Of a DNA stretch of 64,000 bases, positions 1-11,508 are shown piece by piece; position 1 is the first letter of the stretch; the number at the start of each line of letters is the position of its first letter. The translations under genes were made by a program, and so were the position numbers. The stretch is taken from NCBI RefSeq assembly GCF_964340395.1, contig NC_135560.1, forward strand, positions 6,232,598 through 6,296,597, in the 5' to 3' direction. The stretch is from Glandiceps talaboti (taxonomy: Eukaryota > Hemichordata > Enteropneusta > Spengelidae). The notes under the pieces are model-generated. The model saw only the letters and a program-made list of their open reading frames with translations. It had not been told where the DNA came from and searched no databases.

Positions 1-1149
1 ATATTTTACCCATAACTCTCGTTTAATTAAGTTTTACTTGTATGCGTAGACGTTCCTTATTTAATAACTTCTGAGATAAGCAATATTATTTGAACATTTT
101 AATGCGTAACAATTTCATTTAAACAAGTATGATTAAGAATCAAAATGAAAATTGCAAACTGTGGATCAATGTAAGAACAACTAAACGAAATACATGCGTT
201 TGATAAAATACTTTTCAACATCAAGTAATCACCAACGTTGGTAGTCATTTAAATTGTGTTTGTTATACCTACATCATGTATTCAGAGAAATCAAGATCTT
301 TGGTGAAGACATAACAGTTGCAAATATTTTCCTTAGATTTCCCGCCTGTTTTTCAAGAAAGTCGGTTGAAAAAATTATTAAAAAAATTTTTATCTCTGTG
401 TACAAAAAATCATTGATGTTGGAACTGATGGAAAGGAGTATTCAAAAACTTATCAGTGACAAAACTACAATTTGAAAAGGACAAAAATGTTTTCACAACG
501 GTCTCACTCAGGTACACTGGTAGATTTGTCTGAATTGAAGATTATGAGTGAGAGAACAAATCAGAGGGAATTGTGGGTAAAATATTGTATGGTGATATCC
601 ACCTCATTGAAAAGTGATCACAGGAAGATGATATGCAGTTTCAATTTGTATATTGCATCTTGCTTTTACACTTTAGCAGATGGTCAATATTTCATGATTT
701 CAGTATCTTTGTGTTGGCTCTACAGTGCATAAAACACAAAGTGAAATTTGTATTTTAAGAAAAAAGTTCTTTCACATAAATGTACGCTCATGTTCCATAT
801 TCTTCATCTTTCCTGATTTATAAGCAGATGTACATGATGTGTTGAGCATGTTGACCAATATCTTATGCCTTTTCAATCTTTTGATCAGCTCTTTGGTGGA
901 GGATGTGAACTGAATAGTACTTGTCCATAAATTTAAAATTTAATCATACATTGTCAGTTTCCCAAGCTGGTGAATTTTCATCTTCCATTAAATAAGCATA
1001 ATTCATAACCTGATAATATTAACAGATGTTAGAACATATCATATTTATGTACATGTAACTAGTATGATATATGTTCATTTGATATGATGATTGTACAAGA
1101 ACATTGAAATAAAGTCCAGTATAGTTATGGCTACGCTGTATAAATAGTT
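1..1149. other. AT-rich non-coding stretch
   Basis: I see no gene, repeat array or recognisable element here. The short open frames at 254-475 and 472-732 (+) are lysine/isoleucine-rich translations of AT-rich DNA with no recognisable motif or convincing splice sites. Confidence 0.5.
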
Positions 1150-1492
1150 GCTTGTCTGGTCTAGTGGCTATCCATGACTTTGAGTCTTTCTCCATGTCTC
1201 GAGGAAGGAGAAGTCATAAACCAAAAGTTGCTTATGCAAATGAGTGAACCCCAACTATGTGAATGATGTAAACAATGATATATATGACAGTTTACCATAT
1301 TTGGACATTATGTAATTGCCCACAATTAACACAAACTTATCATTGGGCAGAATGAATCGATTGATCAAGAAAGACATGATGTTTAATGACTGTGGGTGGC
1401 TTTTTAAGAATTTGGAATTTCAAGTCGGCTTCTCATTCCTCTAGAGATGTGGAGAAGGATTCAAAGCCACGGATAGCATCTAGACTATTGCA
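1150..1492. repeat. Diverged inverted repeat (fold-back), ~65-bp arms
   Basis: The segment at about 1150-1215 is the reverse complement, at roughly three quarters identity by eye, of about 1425-1492. About 210 bp lie between them. Shared landmarks are a GTCTAG block, a GGATAGC/GCTATCC block and a GGAGAAG/CTTCTCC block. The outer part GGTCTAGTGGCTA resembles a tRNA box A, so the arms may be two opposed fragments of a tRNA-derived repeat. A decayed fold-back MITE is the alternative. No target duplication is visible. Confidence 0.55.
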
Positions 1493-2044
1493 TGTCCCTA
1501 CCACACTAAATTATACAACATTGGCATTAGTTTAGTCAGTGTATTGATTTCTTGCCAGATATGATATAGAATTTGAAAGTACAACAATGGTTGATTCAAG
1601 TTCTGTTCAAACACGAATCAAATGCATCACAGTTTTAATGTAATACTTGGTATTATGTAAATGGAAATATGCACGTATACAGTTCAGTTATAGTTCAGAA
1701 AGTTGTTACAGAGTTAGAACACGCTCATCTTTTCCAGGCAGTGTCATTGACCATTTTGATAAGTTGTGTCAAGAGACAAGATATTGGATTTGAAATTGTT
1801 AATGTACAATTTACAGTATGTGATTACCCATATCAGATATGTAATAATGAATTGAAGATAAGTGAAGTTATAGGGTCTCTTAACCATTGCATTTGGGGTT
1901 TGAGCTCTAAGTCTTGGTTTGATTGTAAATATATCATGCTATCAACATCGTAAACCACGGCCTCTTTTACGGCACTGTCTGAAACGTGCCCGCCAAGAGG
2001 CAGGAATATGTGCGCTGGCTCGCAAAAATGCATGCTGTTAGAAG
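1493..2044. other. Non-coding stretch, nothing recognised
   Basis: The short frame at 1669-1953 (+) has no recognisable motif. The sequence just before 2045 may be the unrecognised left part of the SINE that follows. Confidence 0.4.
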
Positions 2045-2219
2045 GGTATCATTCAGTTTGACTCTACCGCACAACATAGGTTTTCCCCATGGTACTCTGA
2101 TATCCTGTGAATCTGAGCCACAGAATGACAGCCCTCACTGTACTTCTTGGGAGACAAGCACTAATAAATGCTATGAACTATCCAGTATAAATACATATTA
2201 TTTTGAACTGAACTGAACT
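2045..2219 (+). mobile_element. SINE copy, core and 3' tail only
   Basis: This segment matches, in the opposite orientation, the element at 51775-52021. Shared blocks are CAGTTTGACTCTACCG, GGTACTC..GAT.TCCT and a closing ATCCAGTATAAATACAT-like stretch. It ends with about three copies of the pentanucleotide TGAAC, a typical 3' tail for short retroposons. The tRNA-like head seen in the 52-kb copy is absent or unrecognisable. The copy is therefore interpreted as truncated or diverged and lies on the + strand. Confidence 0.65.
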
Positions 2220-2517
2220 TCTGTTCCAAACATGAACTTGAAATTTGTACCTGAAATTTTCGACTGCACACTTCAGTCTTTGTCTTTTTATATAAGGATC
2301 ATTATTATTATCATTTAGTTATTATGAATGTAAACATTAGTACCAGTGACAGCTAAATTGATGATTATGGCAGAATGAACCATAGAAAATTACAATGTAA
2401 ACAGTAACTAGTTGTTGTGTCAACACCCTGATGGCATCCAATAAAACATGAATTTGTTTGGCCAGGAGATTAGTTTTTTGATGGAAACAGGAAAACCTGG
2501 GAAGTCATTGATATTCC
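2220..2517. other. Non-coding, nothing recognised
   Basis: AT-rich sequence between the SINE tail and the minisatellite. No feature is seen. Confidence 0.4.
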
Positions 2518-3745
2518 AAGTCAAGACTTCATATATGGGGTTAAACAGGGCATCGTTGACTCTGAACTCATATGTGGGCCAGGAGAGTTAAACAGGACAT
2601 CAATGATTCTGGACTCATATGTGAGGTTAAATAGGGCATCATTGATGCTGGACTCAATGTAGGCCATGGGTGTTAAACAGGACATCAACAATTCTTGACT
2701 CATATGTGAGGTTAAATAGGACATCAAGGATTCTGGACTTAATGTGGGCCATGGGTGTTAAACAGGACATCAAGGATTCTGGACTCATATGTGAGGTTAA
2801 ATAGGGCATCATTGACGCTGGACTCAATGTGGGGTATGGGTGTTAAACAGGACATCAACGATTCTGGACTCATGTGAGGTTAAACAGGGCATCGTTGACG
2901 CGGGACTCAATGTAGGCCATGGGTGTTAAACAGGACATCAAGGATTCTGGACTCATATGTGAGGTTAAACAGGGCATCGTTGACTCTGAACTCATATGTG
3001 GGCCAGGAAGGTTAAACAGGACATCAATGATTCTGGACTCATATGTGAGGTTAAACAGGGCATCGTTGACGCTGGACTCAATGTGGGCCATGGGTGTTAA
3101 ACAGGACATCAACGATTCTTGACTCATATGTGAGGTTAAACAGGGTATCGTTGATGCGGGACTCAATGTGGGCCATGGGTGTTAAACAGGACATCAACGA
3201 TTCTTGACTCATATGTGAGGTTAAACAGGGCATCGTTGACGCTGGACTCAATGTGGGCCATGGGTGTTAAACAGGACATCAACGATTCTTGACTCATATG
3301 TGAGGTTAAACAGGGTATCGTTGACGCTGGACTCAATGTGGGCCATGGGTGTTAAACAGGACATCAACGATTCTTGACTCATATGTGAGGTTAAACAGGG
3401 TATCGTTGACGCTGGACTCAATGTGGGCCATGGGTGTTAAACAGGACATCAAGGATTCTGGACTCATATGTGAGGTTAAATAGGGCATCGTTGATGCGGG
3501 ACTCAATGTGGGCCATGGGTGTTAAACAGGACATCAACGATTCTGGACTCATGTGAGGTTAAACAGGGCATCGTTGACGCGGGACTCAATGTGGGCCATG
3601 GGTGTTAAACAGGACATCAAAGATTCTGGACTCGTGGGAGGACTGAATATGTACATGTAGGGTTAAACAGCTTGGAAGACATCAGTAATTCCAGACTTAT
3701 GTGGGGTAAACAGGCCGCATTAGTAATTCCAGACTCATGTATCTT
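2518..3745. repeat. Minisatellite with 85-bp dimeric higher-order unit
   Basis: Tandem array in which an 85-bp unit recurs (for example ATCGTTGA blocks at 3061, 3146 and 3231). Each unit is two diverged monomers that both begin GTTAAACAGG. One is 39 bp (ACATCAACGATTC then GACTCATATGTGAG). The other is 46 bp (GCATCGTTGACGC then GGACTCAATGTGGGCCATGGGT). The array is regular from about 2540 to 3640 and decays over the last 100 bp. Open frames on both strands inside it are by-products of the repeat; 85 is not a multiple of three, so coding is unlikely. Confidence 0.92.
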
Positions 3746-4047
3746 TGGAAGACTTTGGGTTTCTTTAAACCTCAGATATTCCAATACATGTATATTAATA
3801 TATTGGAGGTATGCTGCCATTTATAAGATCTGTGGAAATTTAGGTTAGAACATGGTTTTTGCATTCTTCAACATCTACATGTAGAATGTTGTGTGTGTTC
3901 ATGGTTTTGATTAATTGTGTGAGTCATAGTTAAACATTGATTATTGATTACTTCTTCCCATTAATAATTCTATTACTTAGTAATTTCATTTAATGATTAG
4001 TCATCAAATTTTTTGAGGTTGACAGTACTCCAAATATGCATATACCA
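3746..4047. other. Non-coding, nothing recognised
   Basis: AT-rich sequence between two tandem arrays. No feature is seen. Confidence 0.4.
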
Positions 4048-4327
4048 CTGTGTGTGTGTGTATCTGTGTCTGTGTGTGTATGTATCTGTGTGTGTCTGTG
4101 TGTGTGTCTGTGTCTCTGTGTATGTATGTATGTATGTATGTGTGTGTGTGTCTGTGTCTGTCTCTGTCTGTGTGTCTGTGTGTGACTGTGTATGTGACTA
4201 TGTGTGTGTGTATGTATGTATGTATGTATGTATGCGTGTGTGTATGTGTGTGTGTGTGTGTGTGTGTACATGTATATGTATGGATGGATGGATGGATGGA
4301 TGGATGGATGGATGGATGGATGGATGA
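4048..4327. repeat. Compound microsatellite (TG, TGTC, TATG, TGGA)
   Basis: Alternating TG, TCTG and TATG runs to about 4278 are followed by a clean TGGA run to about 4326. The long Cys/Val or His/Thr frames on either strand come only from these runs. Confidence 0.95.
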
Positions 4328-4896
4328 ACAGATGGGACAGTCAGCTGGATGGATGGCTGGCATATAATGCATCATGTGTATTACATGTATGTGTGCTTGT
4401 GTCTATGTTTGTGTTTGGAGGTCATTTGAAGCAATTCTTTATTTTGTAATGGTATCTACATATTTTTACTTTGTAAATATACTATGTATGCCTTATGAAA
4501 TGTAATTTTAGAAAGTGGATTATGCTGTATGAAGTACATGTGTCTATCCAAGAAAAGCACTGTCAGTGTTGGTGGAGAGTATTACTGTTAATATTTAGAA
4601 TGCATTCTGTAGGCATGGACTACAAAGAAATTATTTATGATATGAGTGAAGTTTTGAATAAAGACAAAGTATAATGTCTTATGGAGTCAAACTGGACCCA
4701 TTATTCAGTTTTTATCTTCACCCATAAATATTGTTGACAGTTTGTGGCAAGTAAAATAATCTGTGATTGAATTCCCATAACAATGCTTTTAAATTTTCTG
4801 ATAAATTACGAAACGCTGTCTGTATGAATGTATAATGATTAGTTTAGATGTACAAACTAGAGCAGATGGACCACGGGTTGTTTGTGTACAGGTTTT
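4328..4896. other. Non-coding, nothing recognised
   Basis: AT-rich single-copy-looking sequence. No feature is seen. Confidence 0.4.
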
Positions 4897-5316
4897 TTAT
4901 CCATTGAAACTAGCCCTGACATTTGACAGTTCTTGGGTGATGCTGAATAGGCATTCCAGACTGCAAACAGGAAATTGAGAATATAGTGCGCTCATGCAAG
5001 TTTGGGGTATGATCACCAAATTGTACCATTTCGTAAGAGCTTTGTCCCTTGGTATTCTGTAGAAGTGTATTAAATCAGGGATGTTTTTCGTATTGTTCAG
5101 ATATTGAGGAAAGCAGCAGTGCTCTATGATTAACTCAAGTAACCTGTACCATGTATACCCCCAAGGTACACACAGACAGGAAGTAGAGCTCCACCAATGC
5201 AAATTTTCCAAAGACCTATTGTAGAATACTTGTTCGTGTTTGGTTATTAGAATCTGGAGACCTGTCAATATACAGATCTCTGGCTTGTTTTTGCAATGGG
5301 TTGACATCTCTTGCAC
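4897..5316 (-). CDS. Weak candidate open frame, 139 codons, unknown
   Basis: Longest non-repetitive open frame in the window. It opens with GTG at 5316; the first in-frame ATG is three codons in. The translation has mixed composition with several Trp and Cys residues and no low-complexity run. I recognise no domain, signal peptide or membrane segment. It abuts a long GA microsatellite at its 5' end, and I did not identify convincing splice sites. By my rough estimate, a run of this length is near what chance allows in 64 kb of AT-rich DNA. It may be spurious, a decayed transposon fragment or an unrecognised exon. Confidence 0.12.
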   Translation of the reverse strand: MQEMSTHCKNKPEICILTGLQILITKHEQVFYNRSLENLHWWSSTSCLCVPWGYTWYRLLELIIEHCCFPQYLNNTKNIPDLIHFYRIPRDKALTKWYNLVIIPQTCMSALYSQFPVCSLECLFSITQELSNVRASFNG

Positions 5317-5323
5317 TCAGAGG

Positions 5324-5544
<221 letters not shown>

Positions 5545-6117
5545 TGGGGGTGGGGGGTGCACTGATGATAATTATGTAATTTCCTTTAATTCATGACTTC
5601 ATACTTGCAATTTGGATTTGGAATCATAATGAAATTATTACTTTCATTGTAATACTGTACAGGGATTTGTGTGTGTCAATGTGATCGCTCAAAACTTTCT
5701 AAGCTTATTCAAGTTGACCTACAAAAACTGATTCAACATATGTATTTGAAAGTGAAATGTAATAAATGCGACACTTTGCTAATGAAATATTTTACTTTGA
5801 CCTTGCAATGATTTATACAACCAAATAACACATTAATTAATGATTTCTAACTGTTTAATATGTGCATGTTTTGACCATGGAAACACCTGAACTGGGATCT
5901 AAGAATCCCACACTTCTTGTGAAGTTACCTGTAAAATTACATCTGCTTAGCAATGGTGTGTTAACGTACGACAATAAATGATGAAATGTCAGATGAAAAC
6001 CTATCTCCTTTTGTTTTTTCACCAAGGAATAAGTGAAATTCATAGTTTTGTTTGGTTTCAATCGCTTGTCATAGCCTTTTTTCAACCTGCAGATTGAAAT
6101 GTGTATATCATTATGAT

Positions 6118-6162
6118 AATTTCTAGCATATGAATTATGACATAATTCATATGCTAGAAATT
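6118..6162. repeat. Perfect 22-bp palindrome, 1-nt spacer
   Basis: AATTTCTAGCATATGAATTA at 6118 continues TG to 6139, and is followed after a single A by its exact reverse complement at 6141-6162. The match stops abruptly on both sides. The sequence could extrude as a cruciform, or be the inner part of a collapsed fold-back element. Confidence 0.9.
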
Positions 6163-6576
6163 AGAATTCCTCAATGACCATGCATGGCATATAGTTTGTA
6201 TTTACTCTGCAGACATTTGTATTTTGTTGGTGCATTGAGCTTAGAGTCGGTGTAGAAAATGAAGCCTGTGTTTTCATACTCAAGTGTACATAGGCATACA
6301 CATAGGCAAACAGTAGGGGGTACTGCACCCTCCCCTTCCCCCCATAATTCTCTTAGTTTAAACTGTCACATTGATACAAATGAACCACTATTTGTCAGAT
6401 TACTGTTTCAAGTTCAAGAGAATACTTCAAGTAGCATTGATTCCAGATCAGGAAAAAAATTGTGTTTGAAAAATGTCAACGTAGACAAGTGAATCACCTT
6501 CAAAGGTTAATCAGATTTTATGGTGGGTAAAAGGTGAATCATCAGTCATCATCAGTGATTCTTGTTGTTTATCTAT

Positions 6577-6580
6577 CTAT

Positions 6581-6655
<75 letters not shown>
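6577..6655. repeat. (TTTA)n microsatellite
   Basis: Nearly pure TTTA tract of about 20 copies, preceded by two or three ATCT units. Confidence 0.95.
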
Positions 6656-7604
6656 GTGCTATCTTTATTTTTCAAAATTCATCTTGCTGTTCTGCATTTG
6701 CATTCATATTCAGGTCCTGTCATATTTCTATGTTAGATATTAAAGATTTGATTTGTTATTAATACTTGTGATATATTCAAGACTGCAATGCATTACTTTA
6801 TTGATTTTTTTTGTCTGTGTTCTCTCAAGCCGATAAAATACTGAGATACGACCAATAAATATTCATTCTCCTGACAGTACTGCACATAGCAAATTAATAT
6901 TTCATTTCACTCGCTTGTCCCACCAGAATGCTAAAAAAAAAATCTATCGCTTCCTGCTTTCAGTGTAGACAACGGTGAAATTTTAATGAATCACTTTCAA
7001 CGTATTTCCCTCTGATGCATTCATTTTGAACAGAGGTTCACACATGTAATAACATATTAAAATTTTATACAGTGTAATAATTTATGGAAAAAAGATAGAT
7101 CTCAGCTTTGTAGTCTAGTGAGCAGGAAACGTGAAATTTTTCACAGGGAGAATCAATAACTTGCCAAGTTCCAAGCTCTGCTGGATATATATGTCATAGT
7201 ATTCAGTACACTAGTTTTCAATAAATTTTCAAGACTGTTTTTGTAATTTTTAAGGCTTGTATTGTAGGAAAACCGATTTTAGCACAGCTGACGTTAAAAA
7301 TAGTTTGATGTCGTAGAAATGAACACCTTGTAGTCATCTTTGTAATCTCTAGCAATCATCATGATTGACATAATATCTGCCAAATGAACTTTGTACTTCC
7401 CTTTTATATGATAAAAATGTACGAACTGAAATAAATTGGGTGGACAGTTCTGCAACACCGCCATTGGCAGAATTTTTTGAACAAAAGTAAGTTTCTTAAG
7501 TCTGTCTCAAGAAATGGAAAACTGTTCACAGAGTAGATGGTATATTGAACTTTCTATCGAACTTCAATGTCAATGAAAATAAGTTGACAAGTTTTACAAT
7601 AATG

Positions 7605-7910
7605 AAAGCTGCACTAGCAGCAACTGGCATGTTTGTTAAAACAGTCTTCTTACATGTTATGACTTAATCCCTAACTGTATGGATAAATGTATCTGTGCAG
7701 CTGCACACATAGTATGGCACAATAAATCCAGTTACATGTAGATTGATTTTTGGGTCTGCACCTTAAAAAGAGCGCCCTCAACATGATAACAATTTCACGC
7801 TGATACCATACTATATATGGACAAAATTAAACCCTGATTAACATGTACAGTGTGTAATTATTGATATTTTAACAATTTTCAGTGAATATATAGTTGGTTG
7901 TCCAATCACA
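7605..7910 (+). repeat. Dispersed repeat, copy A of a pair
   Basis: Matches 38860-39190 in the same orientation. Shared landmarks, in order, are AAAGCTGC..TAGC.GCA.CTGG, TTTGT..AAAC.GTCTT, AGCTG.ACACAT, ATTGATTTTTGGGTC.GCA and TATTTTAACAATTTTCAGTG with flanking TTGGTTGTC. The ends are undefined and no TIR or tail is seen, so the element class is unknown. Confidence 0.75.
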
Positions 7911-8395
7911 AAACAACACTCTAGGTACAGCTGATGTAGCTTTAAAGTGATCAATGTTATTAAAATTCTTACGAAGTGAAATATTTTCATAAATATTATG
8001 AAAAATAACCTGGATCATATCATAAGCTGACAAAAAAACTGTATAGCCATAAATCAAATAATGTTTTCAAAACCCTGACATCACTGAGGTGTGCTGAATG
8101 CCTAGAAGCAGAAAAGAAATGCCATTAACGCCTCTTTGCTTGATTACATTTTGATTAGCTCTTAATGAATGGTGTTCATGAATTATAAAAGTGTCTATTT
8201 TTGTAATGGAATTTTAATATGTACAGTTGTCTAGTGAGAAAGATAAGAGAGTTAACATGTGACATTGATCTGCTTATCGACGGTTTGTAGTGGTGTGATC
8301 GTTAGTTATGTAATAATTGTGTTTGGTAAATGATAGCAGATAAGGTGAACATGAGTCATTGCAACCATGAAGGTATCTCCACTTTAGTACATGTA
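7911..8395. other. Non-coding, nothing recognised
   Basis: AT-rich sequence. No feature is seen. Confidence 0.35.
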
Positions 8396-8474
8396 GGCCA
8401 CAGACTTGGCTATCTGCGGAGGCTCAACATACTGAGAACTGCGTTGTCAAGCCGGTTAGCCAAGTGTCTGGGCT
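8396..8474. other. ~79-nt imperfect hairpin
   Basis: GGCCACAGACTTGGCTA at 8396 pairs with TAGCCAAGTGTCTGGGCT at 8457-8474. The loop is about 40 nt and contains a further CTCA/TGAG pairing. The segment is more GC-rich than its surroundings. A pre-miRNA-sized foldback is possible but a decayed inverted repeat is equally likely; no expression evidence is available. Confidence 0.3.
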
Positions 8475-8591
8475 GTCTCTGCAACCAATACCTTAAGATA
8501 ATGATATCACTCTAAAGTTGTCAATACTTACATGTACAATCCAAAATTGATTATTACCGTCTCCAAAAGGAGGAATTAATATTCCCAGATT

Positions 8592-8734
8592 TAGCCTGTT
8601 CACCAGCTTATCCACTGCGCTGTCACGATACATCATAAGTTGGCCATACCTCCTAGTTCTCGTGTATGAGAATATGAGGACTAGGAGGTACGAACCAACT
8701 AACGATATATCTCGACAGCACAGTGGACAGGCTA
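8592..8734. mobile_element. Small fold-back element (MITE-like)
   Basis: Near-loopless inverted repeat. The left arm starts TAGCCTGT and reads inward through CCACTG.GCTGTC, AGTTGG and TACCTCCTAGT. The right arm gives the same sequence from the other strand and ends ACAGGCTA. The left arm carries an extra ~11 bp after TAGCCTGT. No clear target duplication is visible. Confidence 0.75.
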
Positions 8735-8990
8735 CCTGTTCACAGGTGTTAATTTGGATTTAGCCATTTTATAGTTGATGCATAAAGGTGTTAAAATAGA
8801 TAAAGACAGTATTTAAAGGGTGAATGATAAATCAAGTTCAATCCCCTGCCTGTAGTTGATATGGTATTGTCAAATGATATACAGAGTAGATTAAAAGGTC
8901 AGTTACTATAACTAATCTCAACTCAAAGCTGAGAGAAGGTAAAGTTCAAAAGGACCAAACTTAATATTCAACCCAAAACAGGGACTAAGG

Positions 8991-9083
8991 TAGTCTGTAA
9001 GATACAGACATTCATGCCACGCTCAGCCAGCACTCATCTTGATAGGGCTAGCAGCTCAACAATACAATGTATCTTACAGTCTA
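8991..9083. repeat. Inverted repeat, 16-bp arms
   Basis: TAGTCTGTAAGATACA at 8991-9006 faces TGTATCTTACAGTCTA at 9068-9083 with one mismatch, separated by 61 bp. It could be a very small MITE. No target duplication was confirmed. Confidence 0.55.
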
Positions 9084-9221
9084 GGACTAAGGCTGAGGTG
9101 TTAACCTCACCAAGCAACCACCTTCAATAAGATTATGCATTCAATAATTCAGTCACATTATTTATTTATCTATGGTGGTGTGTTTATTTACTATGGTAAA
9201 GTATGAAATACTTTATACATA

Positions 9222-9535
9222 AACTTGATTCTGTGCTGTTTACTAGGATATGATCTTAAGATAAGATGCAAGGGATAGCTAAGGTGATACAAATATAACT
9301 CAGAATCAATGTTATTCATGTTTTATTTTATTTGCCAAGCTGTCAACGTTATTGATGTAATACCCAACTAAACTTGTTTTTGTGCTGTTCCCCTGGGTAT
9401 GATCTTTAGGTCGGATATCTAAATCTAAGCTTACTGGCGACACACAACTCAGAATCAGTGTAATTCTTGCAAGTTTTACTTTATACAAATGTACATGTAC
9501 TTGACAAACTGTCAACTTTATAGATGTCATACCCA
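9222..9535. repeat. Diverged tandem duplication, ~150-bp unit
   Basis: Two successive copies share, in order, TTGTGCTGTT-like, TATGATCTTA, AACTCAGAATCA.TGT, ACTGTCAAC.TTAT.GATGT and ATACCCAA.CTAA. Copy starts are about 149 bp apart (9222 and 9371). Confidence 0.7.
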
Positions 9536-9604
9536 AACTAATGTAATGAAGGATGTTGGTAACTTTATCAACAAAGCTTTTGGAAATATGAAATGTGAAC
9601 TTTA

Positions 9605-9765
9605 CTACATACATACATACATACATACATACATACATACATACATACATACATACATACATACATACATACATACATACATACATACATACATACATAC
9701 ATACATACATACATACATACATACATACATACATACATACATACATAAATACATACATACATACA

Positions 9766-9797
<32 letters not shown>

Positions 9798-9826
9798 CAC
9801 TCACATCCATCCATCCATCCATAGAT

Positions 9827-9857
<31 letters not shown>

Positions 9858-9863
9858 TATGAT
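9605..9863. repeat. (CATA)n microsatellite with CATC, CA and TA runs
   Basis: About 190 bp of CATA with one visible AATA interruption near 9747. It is followed by a short CATC run, another CATA run, a CA run and a TA-rich end. Tyr-Ile-His-Thr and Met-Tyr-Val-Cys frames here are artefacts. Confidence 0.95.
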
Positions 9864-10942
9864 ATATATATTATATATACTTGTTGTGTATCACTCAGCA
9901 AATTTTTATTTTATTTTATTTTAAGCTATCAAACTTTAATACAGATATGTACTTTACTTTCTACAGATACAATAAATTATTGCAAAAAAAACCCCAACCA
10001 GCTTATGACAGACCTTTAAAACTTTTGTAGTATTTTTTTATTCAGTACAGTCTGAGTCAGCTGACCCCCTAATTCATTTCTTATCATATCATACAATACT
10101 TCATCTAGAGTATTTTAATTGAAGCGTAATTTGTCAAATGTAGTGAAGCTAATCCCTAGTGAGTTACTTTTAGCAATTAGTGGATGGAAAATGGATGAAA
10201 ATTCATCAATCAAAATTGATAATGATTCTAAGATAGTGGATTAGTTGACCCTTTAGGCCATATTATTATTATCAAAGTACTTGAAATAATGCATGGCTGA
10301 GAAAAGCAACGTGTTCCTCCCAGACATGTTACAGCGCCCTCTGTAGGTAGTAACACGCATGACAAAGCAGTATTTCAGACGGTTTCTTTCTCTGAATGTA
10401 AACAGATACGACAGGAATTATTCACACCTGTCATCTCATGCAGGCATTAAAAATTGAATTGAAAGTATGAAATACACCATTTTTTTTCTTTTTAGTTTTT
10501 ATTTCCTGTGCAATGAAAGAAATTACCCAGCTCAAAGCTGTGAGGAACCCAGCAGTCTCATCATTACCAATGCCATACTTCAATTTCAAATACATGTACA
10601 ATGCCTGCAGTGGGGTATATTTGTATTAAGTGAATGTACTATTAGCCTAGTTTCAGATCATTGTGACATTGTGTGTCAGCTACAGTTCACTTCCTAGTCA
10701 AGTAAGGTAGTGAAATTTTTGCCGTCTTCTGTTAATAGATTGTATACTTTGGGGATAATCTGATATTGTTGTAGGGGGAATGGTCACTGTTTGTAATAAA
10801 ATTCCACCAATATTTGAATTCCTGAAAATATTTTGCAAGGATAAAATGCTAATAGTATGTATGATTGACATAATTTTCATTGCAGTGGTGATAGTGTTGA
10901 AGAAGTTGATGATTAGGGGGGTTTTGATAGTGATGATGACAA
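9864..10942. other. Non-coding, nothing recognised
   Basis: AT-rich. An AGCGCCCTCTGT motif near 10333 resembles motifs I associate with short-element ends, but no element can be delimited. Confidence 0.35.
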
Positions 10943-11508
10943 TGGTGGTGGTGGTGGTGGTGGTGGTGGTGGTGGTGGTGGTGGTGGTGATGATGATGAT
11001 AATGACAATATAATATTGAAGGTGATGGTGGATGTCGTAATGTTTGTGGTTATGGTTGTCATGATTGTGACTGGTGTTTGTGGTGGTGACGATGATGATG
11101 ATAATAATGATGATGGTGCCGACAACGGCAGTGGTGAAGATGATAATTCAAACTTTCTAATCCTCATCACATTTTTAAATCATAAACACAAATGTCAATA
11201 ATAATATGCAGGCATACTTCATACTGAAATGTACTGCAATGGCATTAAGGTCGCATGCTCTTTATTTAATTGTATAATCAAGAAACATTTACTGTTAGTA
11301 CTTCAACTGTTTCATATTTTGCTACATTTCTTCATTTTTGTGAGTAGATTTGCATGTCATTTTAAATAGTGTAAATACAAACAAATGCTACATTTGAATA
11401 GATGATGATGGTGATGGTGGTGATGATGATGATGATGATGATGATGACGGTGGTGGTGGTGTTGATGGTGGTGGTGGTGGTGGTGGTGGTGGTGGTGATG
11501 ATGTGGGG
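10943..11508. repeat. GGT/GAT trinucleotide tracts
   Basis: Three clusters: GGT-rich at about 10943-10990, GAT-rich at about 11083-11115, and mixed GAT/GGT at about 11401-11508. AT-rich sequence lies between them. The poly-Val and poly-Asp frames here are repeat-derived. Confidence 0.9.

Noticed and set aside
4004-4375. Long frames through the TG/TGGA repeats
   Set aside because: Pure products of microsatellite sequence; frames exist on both strands.
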